Positions 1 through 12,682 of a stretch of DNA of 64,000 nt are shown here, piece after piece (position 1 is the stretch's first letter; every line of letters begins with the position of its first letter). Both the position numbers and the translations under genes were made by a program. Location of the stretch: NCBI GenBank assembly GCA_903813345.2, contig CAIIXF020000002.1, positions 28,529,223 through 28,593,222 of the forward strand. The letters run 5' to 3'. Source of the stretch: Owenia fusiformis. Taxonomy: Eukaryota > Annelida > Polychaeta > Sabellida > Oweniidae. The notes below the pieces were generated by a model. That model searched no databases and was not told the DNA's origin. It worked only from the letters and a program-made list of their open reading frames with translations.

Positions 1-82
1 TCCGTCATTTGCATCATTCTTATATGGCAGCATTGTATTGCAGGTCTGTATGTCTTGCTTGTTTGTGACACACACTAGTTAC

Positions 83-3000
83 CTTTTATAGACAGTCATG
101 AAGAATCCTCCGCCGATACCGCTGTTTTGAGGGCTCCCAACTGCTGTACATAGCAATGCAGCTATAGCGGCATCTACAGCAGACCCACACTTGGCTAACA
201 TTTCCCTGGAATATATGGAATATATACATATGGAATATACGAAATACTACCCTTTCTTAATTCAGCATTAGCCAGAGCCAACGATTAACGCACGTGTATT
301 TTCATTTTTTAACTACAAAAACAAATACTAAATAGATGGTGAGTAGAACCAATGGACGTGGCACTTGTAGTTAAAACATTTTCCCAAATTCTCCAAATCA
401 AATTTTTTGCAGAAAATGCAAAAAATGACCATTTTTCATCAAAGCACTAAATGAAATTGCATCTTCATATTTGATATTTCTTCTTTCTATTGGTACCATG
501 TGATAACTAGCCCTTTTCGTTAGACATTTATTTGCGCAAATAATACACGTTAATAATATTATCTTGGGTAAAAAGAATTGAGTATATTTTGGGTTCGATG
601 CTAAAATATTCATAAATGATTAATCTTCAGCAGAAATAATCGCAAATCCTACGTTGCAATTTCCGAACATTCTGGGTTAGGTGCAGCGACTCCAGCATAA
701 CGGTACTCTCCCAGGGGCGACGTGGATGCTAAACTGTCTTGAGGACCTGGTTTCTCCTTATCTGCATCTGTTGTACTAATGGTTACCTCTGATGGATTCT
801 TGTCCCCTATAATAGGTGGCATAATTTTAAATCCAACTGATGAATGGGGTGTACGTACAGTAGTATAGCAGTATAATATTATTTAATAGACACTAGGGAA
901 CCTTCCCTTTTGAAATGTTACGATGGTGTCATGAATGAATACTGTGTCATCTAATTTGCATAAATGTGACACTCTGTATATTGGCATGTCATATTAATGG
1001 CAGGGGGTTGAAGAAATCTGAAGATGTTACTTGGTTATTGACTACGTACTGCTTAGCACAATGGGAAGAAAGTATTGTTTTTAGTCTAACCCCATGTTTG
1101 CCCCCTGATATTAATAAGTAAAATATCTTATCTATCTAAGCAATAGTCTTGTGCATGAGCCATTTCGAAAAAGAGGGTGGTTGTCGACAAAATTTCTGCC
1201 TCTGACTAACTATTACGTACCCTTTGCATTCGTTTGACTTCACCTCTTAAAAGAGAGCTTCGTGTAGTTTAACAAGACTCTGCACGCAGGGTAACTACAT
1301 GTATTACGTTGCTCCTTTTATGATATGATTGTTCAAAAATAGTGAGAAGCATTATATTGATATGCTATAAATACGTTATGAGATGTGACCATACCCAATG
1401 AAATGACATTGTACTTGTATGAGACTGAGAGATGCAAAATGTAGTTAAAATGTTTAACATGCGACACTATTTAAGCTTATATGTACCATACATGCATCTT
1501 CGGCTGTTTATGTTAATTTCAAAGAAAACTATGAAAGTTATACTGCGTGTAGGTTTATCATTATGTTCGTGTACAGTGTGTTCTCAAGGCCCAATTATTA
1601 AGTAATACTTCTTTAGCTGGATTCGGCCATTTTCAGTTAAAAACACTTCAAAATGTTATGCTGTACATATGTTGTACTATGCCAATAAATTCCTTTTATA
1701 TTCAATAATAACAAAAACTATACTGTAGCCTAAGCTAACTTCCCTTTAAATCAAGAGATTAAATGTAGGGGATCAAATGCTTTGGCAAAGAGACCTGTAC
1801 AATAAAGCCTCAATAAAGTAACCCTTTAACTGAATCATAAATAGAGCCAACAGAAAGTTCTAAAATCACCAAGCCCGATGTTTTGTTCAAGAACCCTGTT
1901 TCTCTCTACTTAGATTGGAATCCATAGTACGTATACTCCATAACAATATTCTACCCCTTTGAACCCGATCAATTTAAGATAATGAGGGTGTCTTGACTTA
2001 ACATGGGGATATGTACCATTGACTTAACATGGGATATCGTCATGTCGATCATCTTAGGGATAGATTCCAAATCCTCATTTTCTGAGAAGAACTCGAGTTG
2101 ATCAAGTCTCAACAAGTAGATTAATTTGGGATAGTATCAATTGGTAGAATCCATTTCACTTGTAAAAATAGATAGGACATAAGCTTAATTTTAACGGATG
2201 GCCTTCTCATTTTTTGTTTGGTATTAAAACGAGAGATTTGACAATACATGCTTGACTTGTTCATACAGAGACCTATATATAATATATATGATAGCCTGGT
2301 GCATTTTCTTTCTCTATAAATACGCTCTGTTAGATAAGGTGGTGAAACCAACAGAGTGTGACATTTAAGTGTTGCCTCCCATCGTTGTATGCAGATCACT
2401 TATATGCTGGGCTTTCAATAGCAGGGGGCGAGTGTCCGAAATCACCGTTTGTTTTCGCCGTTTGTTAAATGTCAAATGTCAAATGTCAAATATTGTCTAA
2501 GTTTTGGGGGGAAATTTAAAGTCGTCTATAGCCTATCCTTTACTTTATTCAGCGATCTTGTTTTGCACTTCCTTGTCTATGATTTGTAACTCAATTTCGA
2601 ACTGCAATGGAACTCACTATATTTCGTAAAGATCACATGACCTCATCATAGTAGTTAACAACGGAGTAATTTTTACCCGTTTGGGCTATGCATTTTAGAT
2701 CAATGTCTGACCACTGTCATGTGCATGATAATTCAAATTCCAACCTTTGGTATAATCAGAGTTGTTTTTTCCACTGGACATGTAGTTACATGTATGATTG
2801 ATATAACTCTGTCCAAACAGCCACACTACAGTCTTTCCAATGGGTGTAAAATTGTGTTAATCAATTAACGGCCCCATATAAAGTTTATCCACTTTGGCTT
2901 ATATTGTTGTCTTATCCAATGTTATCAAAGTGTGAAATGTGAAACTTTTCATGAATTTCAAAAATGTTTTTTGAAGGACTTTTTGTTCAAAATATCGTGA

Positions 3001-5592
3001 ATTTATTTAAAACTAACTTTTACAGGTCACACTTATCCTTTAAAGCGATAATTCACACCGATGCATAGCACGATTCATCTTCGCTTTTTTTTTTGCCGAC
3101 AAAATCAAGAAAATTGGTTGATAGATTAGCGAGCAATGAATTTATCCATGCATGAAAGTGGTTCAGGGAATTAAAGATGCATTTCAAAATTTTAATTCTC
3201 ATAGAAACCAATGGTAAAATAATATTAAAAACATAATATATTCATCCCTTTAACCTTGTAGCAGTCAACATTGGTTTATTTTTTAAGTTTAGCATATTTA
3301 GAAAAGATTGACATTGAAAAATATTGCCACCTAAGTGATGTCACGATGTGGTCACTTAGGTTGAAAATATTTTCGATATGCTAAATCATTGAATTTGCAC
3401 ATTAGATATAACATTTTATTTTTAACATAGTGTGTCCGTTGTTCAATCTTTATATTGGTGTTAAAAAAATATAGAGGTTCTTATATGAGTACCTGTGCAA
3501 GATCGTCCATTCTTGATGAGCTTTGATAATTCTTCTTTATCTAGTCGCAGACGAGATAAAGAAACATTATCAAAGCGACTGTCGTAGGAATTATGAATGT
3601 AGTTTCGCACAGGTGTCAACGGAACCAAACAGTGAACCCCGCTTTGCCGAACCCGAGTTTCCAGGATTCGCCTCGCATGTCTTTGACTCTCTCTCAAGAT
3701 TTGGGCTCTATTGTACCCCTACATTATCATCCTGGTGTCTCGTTAATATCACCCTTGTAATTACAATGCGAAGTTACTTAAGCATGATAAAAAGTGTATG
3801 TGTGGATGGGGGGAAGGTTTGACCCCCCACTTACCAAAAGCTGGAACATGTATACCTTTATACTTAACCGGCCAAGTATTAACAGTACAAAAGGGAGAAA
3901 AAATCCATCAGGTCCATAATTCTACACGTTCACGTACAAGTTTAAAAAACGTGTATCTTAAATTTATTTAGAACTACGCCTTTGTACCTGCGACACACTT
4001 TCGCAATGAAACACAATGGCGAAAAACTAAAAATACTATATAAAATAACTATCTATACACCATCAATGCGGGGTGTCACATTCATTACAACACACCTTGC
4101 AACAATGTCTTATGAGGGTAATTTCTTATATTGAGAAGTTTATCATCTATTGCAATCAAATACTTGTAGCTAAAAAAGCGAATTTGTTTGAGCAGTCTTA
4201 GCTCGACATATTATAAAGAAAACAATATTTACACCATGGTATTCTTAGTAGACTGTTCAATTTGGAATTTCGAAGCTTAGCCAAACATCAGCTTTCTAAC
4301 AAAGATCATCAAAAAAATATTTTATCAAAGTCTTCCATGCAAATGAAGGTGCAAATTCACATTAACAAAAAATTAAGATAAGATCCACAATATGTTTTTA
4401 AATGGTTAAATGCGCAAAATGTGTAGATATGTTTTCCTTAATAATGTGTGAGGAGGCCTTTCAGCCAATTTTCGAAAACGTAGTGAGAACAAGTTTTGTG
4501 TAGAGGGGAGGGGGATATCTCCCGCCTCGGTCTCTCTCTTGCAAACGGGTGAAGGTAAACAGTAGAGGGGTTTATACACTGGCAGGCGATTTCCTTTTCG
4601 AAGACATATCGAGTGAAACGTTTGAAATGCTCTAAATGACGTAAGCATTGAAAAGTAGGAAATTATGCTTGCATTGAAACGGTTGAACTGATCTAGGATG
4701 AAGAAAATATTTATTTCTTCATCCTCAAACTGATTAAAACGATTGAAACGCAATTTACAGTGTATATATGTATCTAATTCACCTATTATAATACAACAAT
4801 TTTTCATCTGCCTCTTGTACACAAAGTTACTGAAACCATGTTACGCCAAATGGAGACCATATTATCTCCACAGTTACCGGTTTCAATATTAAGGAGTGTA
4901 TTCATATGAACGATATCAGAATTTCATTGAACTACTGGTGAATTACGATAAGTGCATTCCCATTGCTTTTTATGATAGCACTAGTCATAGATGTTTTTGG
5001 GAGAGGGGATCTGCGTTTAGAGGCTAAGGGCTATGTCTATTTTTAACCAACAAAACAAAATCAATTTAAGTTGTGGTATAGCTTATTCAATAAGTTAAGC
5101 TAATTTCGCTCTAAAACATTTAACAGCATTATACAATCCATAAACAATCTGGAAAATTTGGCTAGGAAATGTTCATTTTTCGCACTGTAGCGGTTGTCAT
5201 ATAGTAACTTGAATCAGGGTTCGGCGGAGCAAATCCCAACCTCAAAAATTACAATTTAACAGAAAAAGAGTAACAATTTTTCTTTGTAATTTGTATGGTC
5301 ATGATTTGCTTCGGCGAACCCTACTTCAAGTTACTATGAGAACCACTACAAAATATAATATACCTCAGCCAAATGTCAGGATGGTCTTAAAGCAAATTTA
5401 GCTTTACTTATTGAACAACCTGTTAATCTAATAAGTTGATATTACTATCTGCTAGTGTTCAAAAGCATGAACAAATCAAAAAAACGTACCTAATATCCCT
5501 AATGACAGCAAGGTTGCAACGACAATTACACCAATTGCGAGAAAGATAAATACTGCCAGGAGAAACACCTCACAAGAACTGCACTTCCTCAT
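83..5592 (-). CDS. GGT: gamma-glutamyltransferase GGT-A, 5' part (runs off left edge)
   Basis: Three exons are visible on the minus strand: 5592-5490 (ATG at 5592), 836-653 and 205-83; the gene continues past position 1. Exon 1 encodes a short basic, Cys-containing tail followed by about 26 hydrophobic residues, the type II signal-anchor expected of membrane GGT. Exon 2 carries a linker ending YAGVAAPNPECSEIAT. Exon 3 carries the family signature [13 protein letters not shown] and the glycine loop SGIGGGFFMTVY. All borders have GT/AG sites and the phases (1, 2, 2) join without a stop. GGT cleaves the gamma-glutamyl bond of glutathione and transfers or hydrolyses the glutamyl group outside the cell. 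The catalytic half lies outside the window, so activity cannot be judged. Exon 3 is 123 nt, exactly as in GGT-B and GGT-C, which shows common origin. Intron 1 is about 4.65 kb and full of repeats. Confidence 0.9.
2464..2490. repeat. (GTCAAAT)n short tandem repeat
   Basis: About four imperfect copies of the heptamer GTCAAAT lie in intron 1 of GGT-A. The tract is short and no function is suggested. Confidence 0.7.
2871..3475 (+). repeat. dispersed repeat R1, copy 1
   Basis: This stretch of GGT-A intron 1 matches, in inverted orientation, the stretch 22265-22895 in GGT-B intron 1. Shared landmarks in order include TTATCAAAGTGTGAAA, AACCAATGG, AAAAGATTGACAT, TGATGTCAC and the TTGTTCAATCTTT end. 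Divergence with indels is clear by eye, so both copies are old. No long ORF is present. The class of element is unknown. Confidence 0.75.
3488..3620. repeat. imperfect palindrome (foldback)
   Basis: A 22-bp arm near 3520 (CTTTGATAATTCTTCTTTAT) pairs with AAAGAAACATTATCAAAG near 3560. Weaker pairing extends outwards to ACCTGTGC at the left and GCACAGGTG at the right. It is a small MITE-like hairpin inside GGT-A intron 1. The ORFs over it are by-products of the palindrome. Confidence 0.7.
4443..4723. repeat. solo element end plus small hairpin
   Basis: TGTGAGGAGGCCT at 4445-4457 is the same terminal sequence as the right end of the foldback element at 40515-40752, so this may be a remnant of that family. 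A separate hairpin, GATGAAGAAA against TTTCTTCATC, sits at 4697-4723. A 138-codon open frame covers this stretch on the minus strand but has no recognisable domain. Confidence 0.4.
5075..5425. repeat. foldback element in GGT-A intron 1
   Basis: The inner arms are TAGCGGTTGTCATATAGTAA near 5190 and TTACTATGAGAACCACTA near 5345. Pairing resumes outside them (TTTGGCTAGG against CCTCAGCCAAA, and TTATTCAATAAGTTAAGC against GCTTTACTTATTGAACAA). The element is a degenerate long inverted repeat without coding capacity, a few tens of bases downstream of the exon 1 donor. Confidence 0.7.
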
Positions 5593-5600
5593 GTTGACAC

Positions 5601-5672
5601 TAACGTTGCCACTAACCGACGCTTAAGTTGCCACTCGTTGACGTTTACGTTGGTAGTCGCCGACGCTTATGC
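5601..5672. repeat. three ~22-bp tandem units upstream of GGT-A ATG
   Basis: Three diverged copies of a roughly 22-bp unit, of the form GTTGCCACTAACCGACGCTTA, follow each other just upstream of the GGT-A start codon, in the presumed 5' UTR or promoter. Whether they bind a factor cannot be told from sequence. Confidence 0.55.
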
Positions 5673-8600
5673 TGGTCGAGTCTGCCTGGGTATATCCGTC
5701 GTCTTCTTTAAAACCCACAGATTCGTAATTCTTATTGTTTAAAATGACCGGTGTTCACTTAATTCCTGGTTTGTCTATACCTTCAACTTCCCTGTTCCAC
5801 TTTTAACGTATTAAAATGTTTTTCGTATTTTATTCAATGAATCATGGCGTTGTTCCATTTGACCTCAGAGCACAGCGTATAAAGGTAGCTATAAAAAGAA
5901 AACATTGGATGCATTTTTTCTTTATCGAGATCGTTACTAGAAATATCATAGTGTACCAGGATTACCAACAAAATACCATATGAGGCTCCCCAAGAGGGAG
6001 TATTCTAGAGAGATCATGTATAGTCACTTTCAGAAATCTAAAAAATACCATAATTCGCTAAAAGTGTATTCGGGTTTATTCATTTTTATTCGGTCGTGTA
6101 TATTAGATATGACATTTAGTTACATACAAATATAACCAGTTCGGATTTTGACTCTCTTTCGAGCTGCCAGTTATAAACTGTCACTATTTTATAATTAGAT
6201 GTTAATCTATCAGGGCCATTGACTGATCTTTTTCTGTTTTTAAACACTTCAAAAACACATTATGCATGTACATATTGACCCCTTGCTGTATACCCCTTGG
6301 GAAGCCATGGTACATTAATCCTGTAGGATAATTTACCTTTTGGCCATGTATGCTGATTATGACACACTGTCTGCACGTTTCACATATCATTGATACATAC
6401 TGTGCAATGTCTCAATATTGGAAAGTATTTTAGCATTTACTTGTATATAGAAACAACACAGATAGTTAAGTTAACCCGATATTTTAAAGAGATATCATAA
6501 AGAAATCAACATAAAAAGTAGCTTCATTAAAAACATTTCAAAAGTGAAAACTAACATACTTTTCTTTAGTAATTCAATTGCCTTAAAACTTTTTAGAGCT
6601 AGATGTTATATTTTAGAATTACAAATTAGTGTTCATACTTACTCCAGTCAGTTAGAATTTCACCCAAGTTAAATTTCTCAAATAAATTCGTTAATATAGG
6701 CTATAATAACAAATACTATATCAAAATAATATAATTCAGTCTACTTCGAAACTTTACATTTAACTTAGCTCAACTTAAACTTCAAAAGCGCATTAACACA
6801 GTACAATACATTAAATTAATATATACCGATCGTAATAACCCTACTTTTGAAAAACAACCGAATACAGAATACGTTCTAGCCCACGTCTTTTATAGAAATA
6901 GTTTGATAGAATTATAGGTATAAGGTAGTCGGTACACTGTAACACTATTAAAAGTTGAAGAAGAGTCTAAATAGTAAATCAGTGACAGGTTTTGCAAATA
7001 TTTTCGCGGCCCTACGTGATGTTCTGCTTTATGCATGTCAATACATGGAATATACTTGCCATATGCATTAAACACACGAATGAGTAATACACCTGTATAC
7101 AAGGCATGTTTGACAAAAAAACTTATATTATCCGTGATATAGTGTCTTATTTTTAGTAGGACGACTGGTTAAAACACATTTTTATTAATCATATCATTTT
7201 ATCTAAGAACCTTAGAAGTAGAGAGTGCCTTGAAACCTCAGCAAGGGAGGATACTGTACATACAATAATGTACGGCTGGTCGTACGTCCCTGTGGTCCTT
7301 CGGGAGGTACATAGTTTCCTCGGAATAAACCCCGATTCCATATCCTTCCAGTACTTAACCCACGTTTGAAGCATAGCTATTCCCATTCTCAACGTGAAAA
7401 CACGAATATATCTACCAAATTATTCAAATAACACACAAGATAAAAGTAGCAAGATGACTTACCTTTTCATGCGACAGTCCCTTGCTGAAATATGCACAGC
7501 TAAAGTCAAGATATAAAACAGCGGTGACGCTGTTATTTCCGGATGGATGACCGGTAATTTCATGGGTCTATGTCCACGATATAACATGCTTATTATTTTA
7601 TGATCAATGGGGGTTTGCCAAAATAGCTTTGAAATCTAGTTGAAGCCTCGTTTTTAATGAAATTTTTAACCATTAACGACCAATACTTTCTTCTATTTGA
7701 TGGCATATTTGAATCATGTGTATAATTTCTATCAATACATCTTTAATTTTCACAGTTAAATTCTTTTATTCACATTTTCAGGATCTTTAGGTTTTATGGA
7801 AATGGGTCCCCATTGACACAACGTTTAAAGCCTCAATAGTGCCCCTTGTTAGCTTTCACGCCAAGATCCATTTTTGACAAGTTGATTCCTTTTGACGCGT
7901 TGTCATTTGATAATCGTGTCATGTAACCGCAAACATGCAAAATTTCAAAGTTTGATAGTTTCATATTCGTTATTCGTGTTTTGACAAAAAAATGTTGTTG
8001 TTTTGTATGGTAAGTAGAAAGTAAAAAAGGTAACGTTCAGGGAATGAGCCCTTGGCAAGATATCTATATTTCCCTCGGGATATACCCCATATCCAAAACC
8101 TCCTATAACATAAGCCTCATTTATCCTTTAGCTTGAAATGATATCTTGACTCGATTCCTGCGGCCCCTCTGCATGATATGTGTATCATATAATTCCTCTT
8201 GATAGACCTCTTAACTAAGGTTCCGATTTACCGTTGGAAAGCTGCTGAGAGTGTATTTAAGCGTTAAGAACCTAACCTCAATTTGAATTATTGCTGAATG
8301 CAAATTTAAATATTAATCCTTTCATCACCAAGGGGTAAAATTAAAAAATCAATCATGCTTTTTCAATCAAAATATATTTTGACAATAGGTTTCTATTTTC
8401 AATCTAAATGTCCATCACAACAACGTTTGTGGTATAGGCATCACAACAGTGTACAGTTATGATGTTTACACTTTGTGGTTATGATTACATTTTCTCTTTG
8501 AAATTACCATCCAAAAACCATTTAAACCATGCCAAGTTTCTTTTTTACATCATAATTGTTCAGTGATTTTTCATATAAAACAGGGGAATGTGCTTTTATT

Positions 8601-9160
8601 GCATAAAGGATATATTTGTGTCACTCTCCATAATCAGTTGTGCAACTTTGCTTCTCTCCTTAGTTTATATGAGGGTGGGATATATTGTTTCAGAATGCCT
8701 ATATGGACTGTTGTGTTTAAGAACTCTTCATTGGAATCACTCCATATTAGACATTACGCATGCTTGAGATGGATATTTCTACAACAGCAGCAGAGTGACA
8801 TAGAAAGATGCTGTTTGACTAAAAAGGTGTGACAATAGAGGTCAAAGGTCAAATATTTGGCTTGATGGATTTCACTTAACATTGATATGTAGTGAATCAA
8901 CCGTACAAAGGCAATTGTTTAGATTGTCTACAGTGCTCCTCTATAATTAATCATATCATTGATAAGTAAACGTATAAGGGTATATTTGAAAAAATGATTT
9001 TAGGGTCAAGGGATATGATGATACCCAATGTTAAGTCAAAGGTGCATATTCTCATGTTAAGTCAATACACGCTAGGTGCAATCTTAAGATTCTCAGGAGA
9101 AAATTATTAATTTGTATTGTACATTCCTTAATACCAAAATTACACCATTAAAGTACATAT
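5673..9160. other. AT-rich spacer, no gene recognised
   Basis: I see no exon with homology or a convincing ORF here. About 8040-8125 is a diverged copy of the palindromic family seen again at 12290-12420 (shared GGGATATACCCCATATCC and TTTCCCTCGGG). About 9005-9075 is an inverted, diverged match to 1993-2060 around the phrase TGACTTAACATG. Confidence 0.5.
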
Positions 9161-9169
9161 TAGTTACAA

Positions 9170-9903
<734 letters not shown>

Positions 9904-10344
9904 TAGTTCAGAGGTGGCCATTTATATCATCCTAGTTTGCTCTACTATAAGACATCCTCTGAATACTGGGTTTCAAACATCACCACCCACCTACTCCGTT
10001 TCTTTATTCTTCCAATTATATATTTTTTTCAAACATCATCAACTTTTATCAATTTTGAGACACTAAGTGATTCAACAAGGCATATAAACATGTAAAACGT
10101 CACCACCTGCCATTTGCCACGGACGCTGAAGGCCGTATGTCAAACGCCGAATACCGTCCATTAAAAGGTTAAGACTATAACATGATGGCACGGCTTCTGG
10201 TGGTGACATAAAAATGAGAAAACTAAATGAAGTAGCTTAAATATACGTATTGTATTTTGTTAATTTATTTCCTTCAGATTGAAGATTTACATTTTCATAT
10301 ATAAACGGTGAGTTACATTTCTTCAGTTAGTTAGTTTTAAATCG

Positions 10345-10690
10345 TCCCTGAGACATCTGTCGGTGTAACTCATACTATATTAGAGAGATTTTGCGACTAT
10401 CACTTATAGCATGTTTATTACCCCGTATACCTCATATAATGTATCAATCAATGTACATGTTATCAAACGCTTTATTAGTTATACGGAAATAATAAACAAT
10501 TAACATGCTATAAGTGAGTTGCGAAATCTATCTATTATGGATATCAAGTGCATACGTATATATTACTCTATACCACTTAAATACTGCAGATGTCCGTAGT
10601 TTAGCACCGTATTTTAATATGTCCATTAGACATCTATCGGTGTAATATATACTGTGTCATGGAAATCAAGTGTATGAATTTAGTGTTTAC
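10345..10690. repeat. foldback with internal direct repeat
   Basis: Inverted arms containing CACTTATAGCATGTTTA (about 10399) and TAACATGCTATAAGTGAG (about 10501) flank a short AT-rich spacer. ACATCTGTCGGTGTAACTCA (about 10349) recurs as ACATCTATCGGTGTAATA (about 10627), so the unit is also partly duplicated head to tail. Confidence 0.65.
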
Positions 10691-11204
10691 ATCACTTTAA
10701 TACTGCAAATATATGTATTTAGCTTTTTATTGTAGTATTCATGTCTCCCTACTCCTAATCGTCTTCAACCTGAAATATAAGAAGGTATATGTACTGATTG
10801 GACTGATTATAGTTAGTTGGTCAAAAACATAATTCATAAAGTATTGAAAATGTATAGCCTATTATAGTAAAGGTATATATTGAATTAATGAATTTAATTA
10901 GCCTTAGACGTATTAGAAACTATATTTCTCAGTATAATATATTATGTCCATCTAGCAAAAACACGGAATAGCTGTTCATCTTGAGCAATACCATTTTTAT
11001 CGACTAGTTACGAGGCAATTAAATGATATCACTAGAAATGGTTTTGTTTGGGTTTATACCATGATCACAATCAAAAATTCAAAACATTTTGCCTGATTAT
11101 GGATATTAGCTTATGAGGCGGATAGAGGATTTTCTGAAAATAACAAACGGATCTCGATAATATTAAAATTATATCACTCGGTGTTAGTACAGATAGCACA
11201 CAAA

Positions 11205-11760
11205 ATCGTGGGATAAATCGTTTTATCCCATACTTAGACGTGTTACGGGTACATAAAGCCGGTTTGTAAAAACTTATATTTTCATCAGCGGGCAGATATA
11301 GCTTTACGTCCCGCTCCGAGCGGGCAGATATAGTATATCTGCCCGCTACGTCATAATCGCTGTTCCCGTATTGGTTCTTTTTTGTAACGTTCGCATACTG
11401 TAAACGACAATGGAGAAAAACGCAAACAATCGCGATCTGTTTGATGCTTTAAGGAAGGGAAGGAGCAGTATGCCCCGTTAATAATCAAATATTTGAACAG
11501 GAAAATCCGGCTACGGACAAGAATAAAAAACTGGACATGAATAGTTTAAAATAATTCCACGATTGGTTGCAACAATTGAACAATGTGATTGGTATGGGAT
11601 AAACAGATCATCCTATAGTCGGTTCAGGATATTGGGATTATCCCTTGGCCAATATAATATATCTTCCCTCGGGACCTACGGCCCTCGGGCAGATATATTA
11701 TATTGGCCTCGGGATAATCCCAATATCCTGAACCTCATATAGAATAATCTCTATTTATTC
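11205..11760 (+). repeat. palindrome-ended element R2, copy 1
   Basis: The left part has the near-perfect palindrome GGCAGATATAGTATATCTGC with a C-G-rich flank. The right end is a hairpin of about 113 bp (11626-11738) whose stem reads CAGGATATTGGGATTATCCC. The middle opens with ATGGAGAAAAACGC and a short frame that soon stops. The same order, inverted, is at 17880-18395. It looks like a non-autonomous element; no transposase is visible. Confidence 0.75.
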
Positions 11761-11959
11761 CATACTTAGTAATGTTATAGGTAAATAACATACGGGAATA
11801 TAATTGATATGCGACGTGAGCGGGTGATATACGAGTACTTATCCTATGACAAGTGAGGTTCCAGGTACGTAACAGCGGGATATAAAATCGATATCTTGGA
11901 GGAGCGGGACATATATATATATCTCCCGCTGTATATCTCCCGCACCAATATTCCCGGGA

Positions 11960-12150
11960 AAACTTCTTTTTTTTTTTCAAAATTTTTTTTAATTTTTTTT
12001 CAACTTTTTTTTTCAAAATTTTTCAAAAAAAATTTTGTCCAAAATTGTCCAAAAAATTTTTCACATTTTTATTTTTTTTCAATTGTTTTTTCTAAATTTT
12101 TTTCACATTTTTTTCAATTTTTTTAAAAAAAAATTCAAATTCTCTGAAAA
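11960..12150. repeat. T-rich low-complexity tract
   Basis: Runs of T are broken by CAA and AAA blocks on the plus strand. The overlapping ORFs (Phe/Lys-rich) are composition artefacts. Confidence 0.9.
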
Positions 12151-12289
12151 TCTTGCAAACTTAAAGACAAAGAAAACGCGTACCTTAAGTATGTTTTGGA
12201 ATTTTGGATCTTTATAAGGTATGATGTACCTAGAACCTCAGTAGGTATGAAATGCATCTGTTATGTACGGTTGGTTTTGGATAAAGGGA

Positions 12290-12665
12290 CAAAAGTCACT
12301 TGTCATAGGATAAATTAGTTATGTGATGCTCGGTTTTGGATATGGGGTATATCCCAAGGGAAATATTGATATCTTACCGAGGGCCCGGCCCATAACATAA
12401 CTCTCATATACACCCGCTGATATCACCCGCTCATCAGATCTACGACGTTACAAAAGGGAGTAGATACTGAGCCAGGGCACTTGGCTATTATTCCTTATAA
12501 TCTTCTCAGTAAAGAATAAATCAGTTATTTAATGCTCGATTTTTGATACAGGATATATCCCTCGGTAAATACAATATCGGTCGGTACGGTACCTACGGTC
12601 CCTCGGGTAGCAGATATATTGTATAAAGATATACCTGTATCATAAACCTCCAATTAAATAACCTC
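12290..12665. repeat. two further palindromes of the R2 type
   Basis: One palindrome (about 12320-12400) contains GGATATGGGGTATATCCC. The next (about 12540-12650) pairs TGATACAGGATATATCC with a right arm ending ATATACCTGTATCA. Both have CCCTCGGG-type sequence near the loop, like the hairpin at 11626-11738. Confidence 0.55.
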
Positions 12666-12682
12666 TATGTATATTATCTTAC

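Noticed and set aside
4406-4822. 138-codon minus-strand ORF
   Set aside because: It overlaps a transposon end and a hairpin inside GGT-A intron 1, and has no domain or matching splice context.
11735-12217. Lys/Phe-rich ORFs on both strands
   Set aside because: They are caused by the T-rich low-complexity tract.
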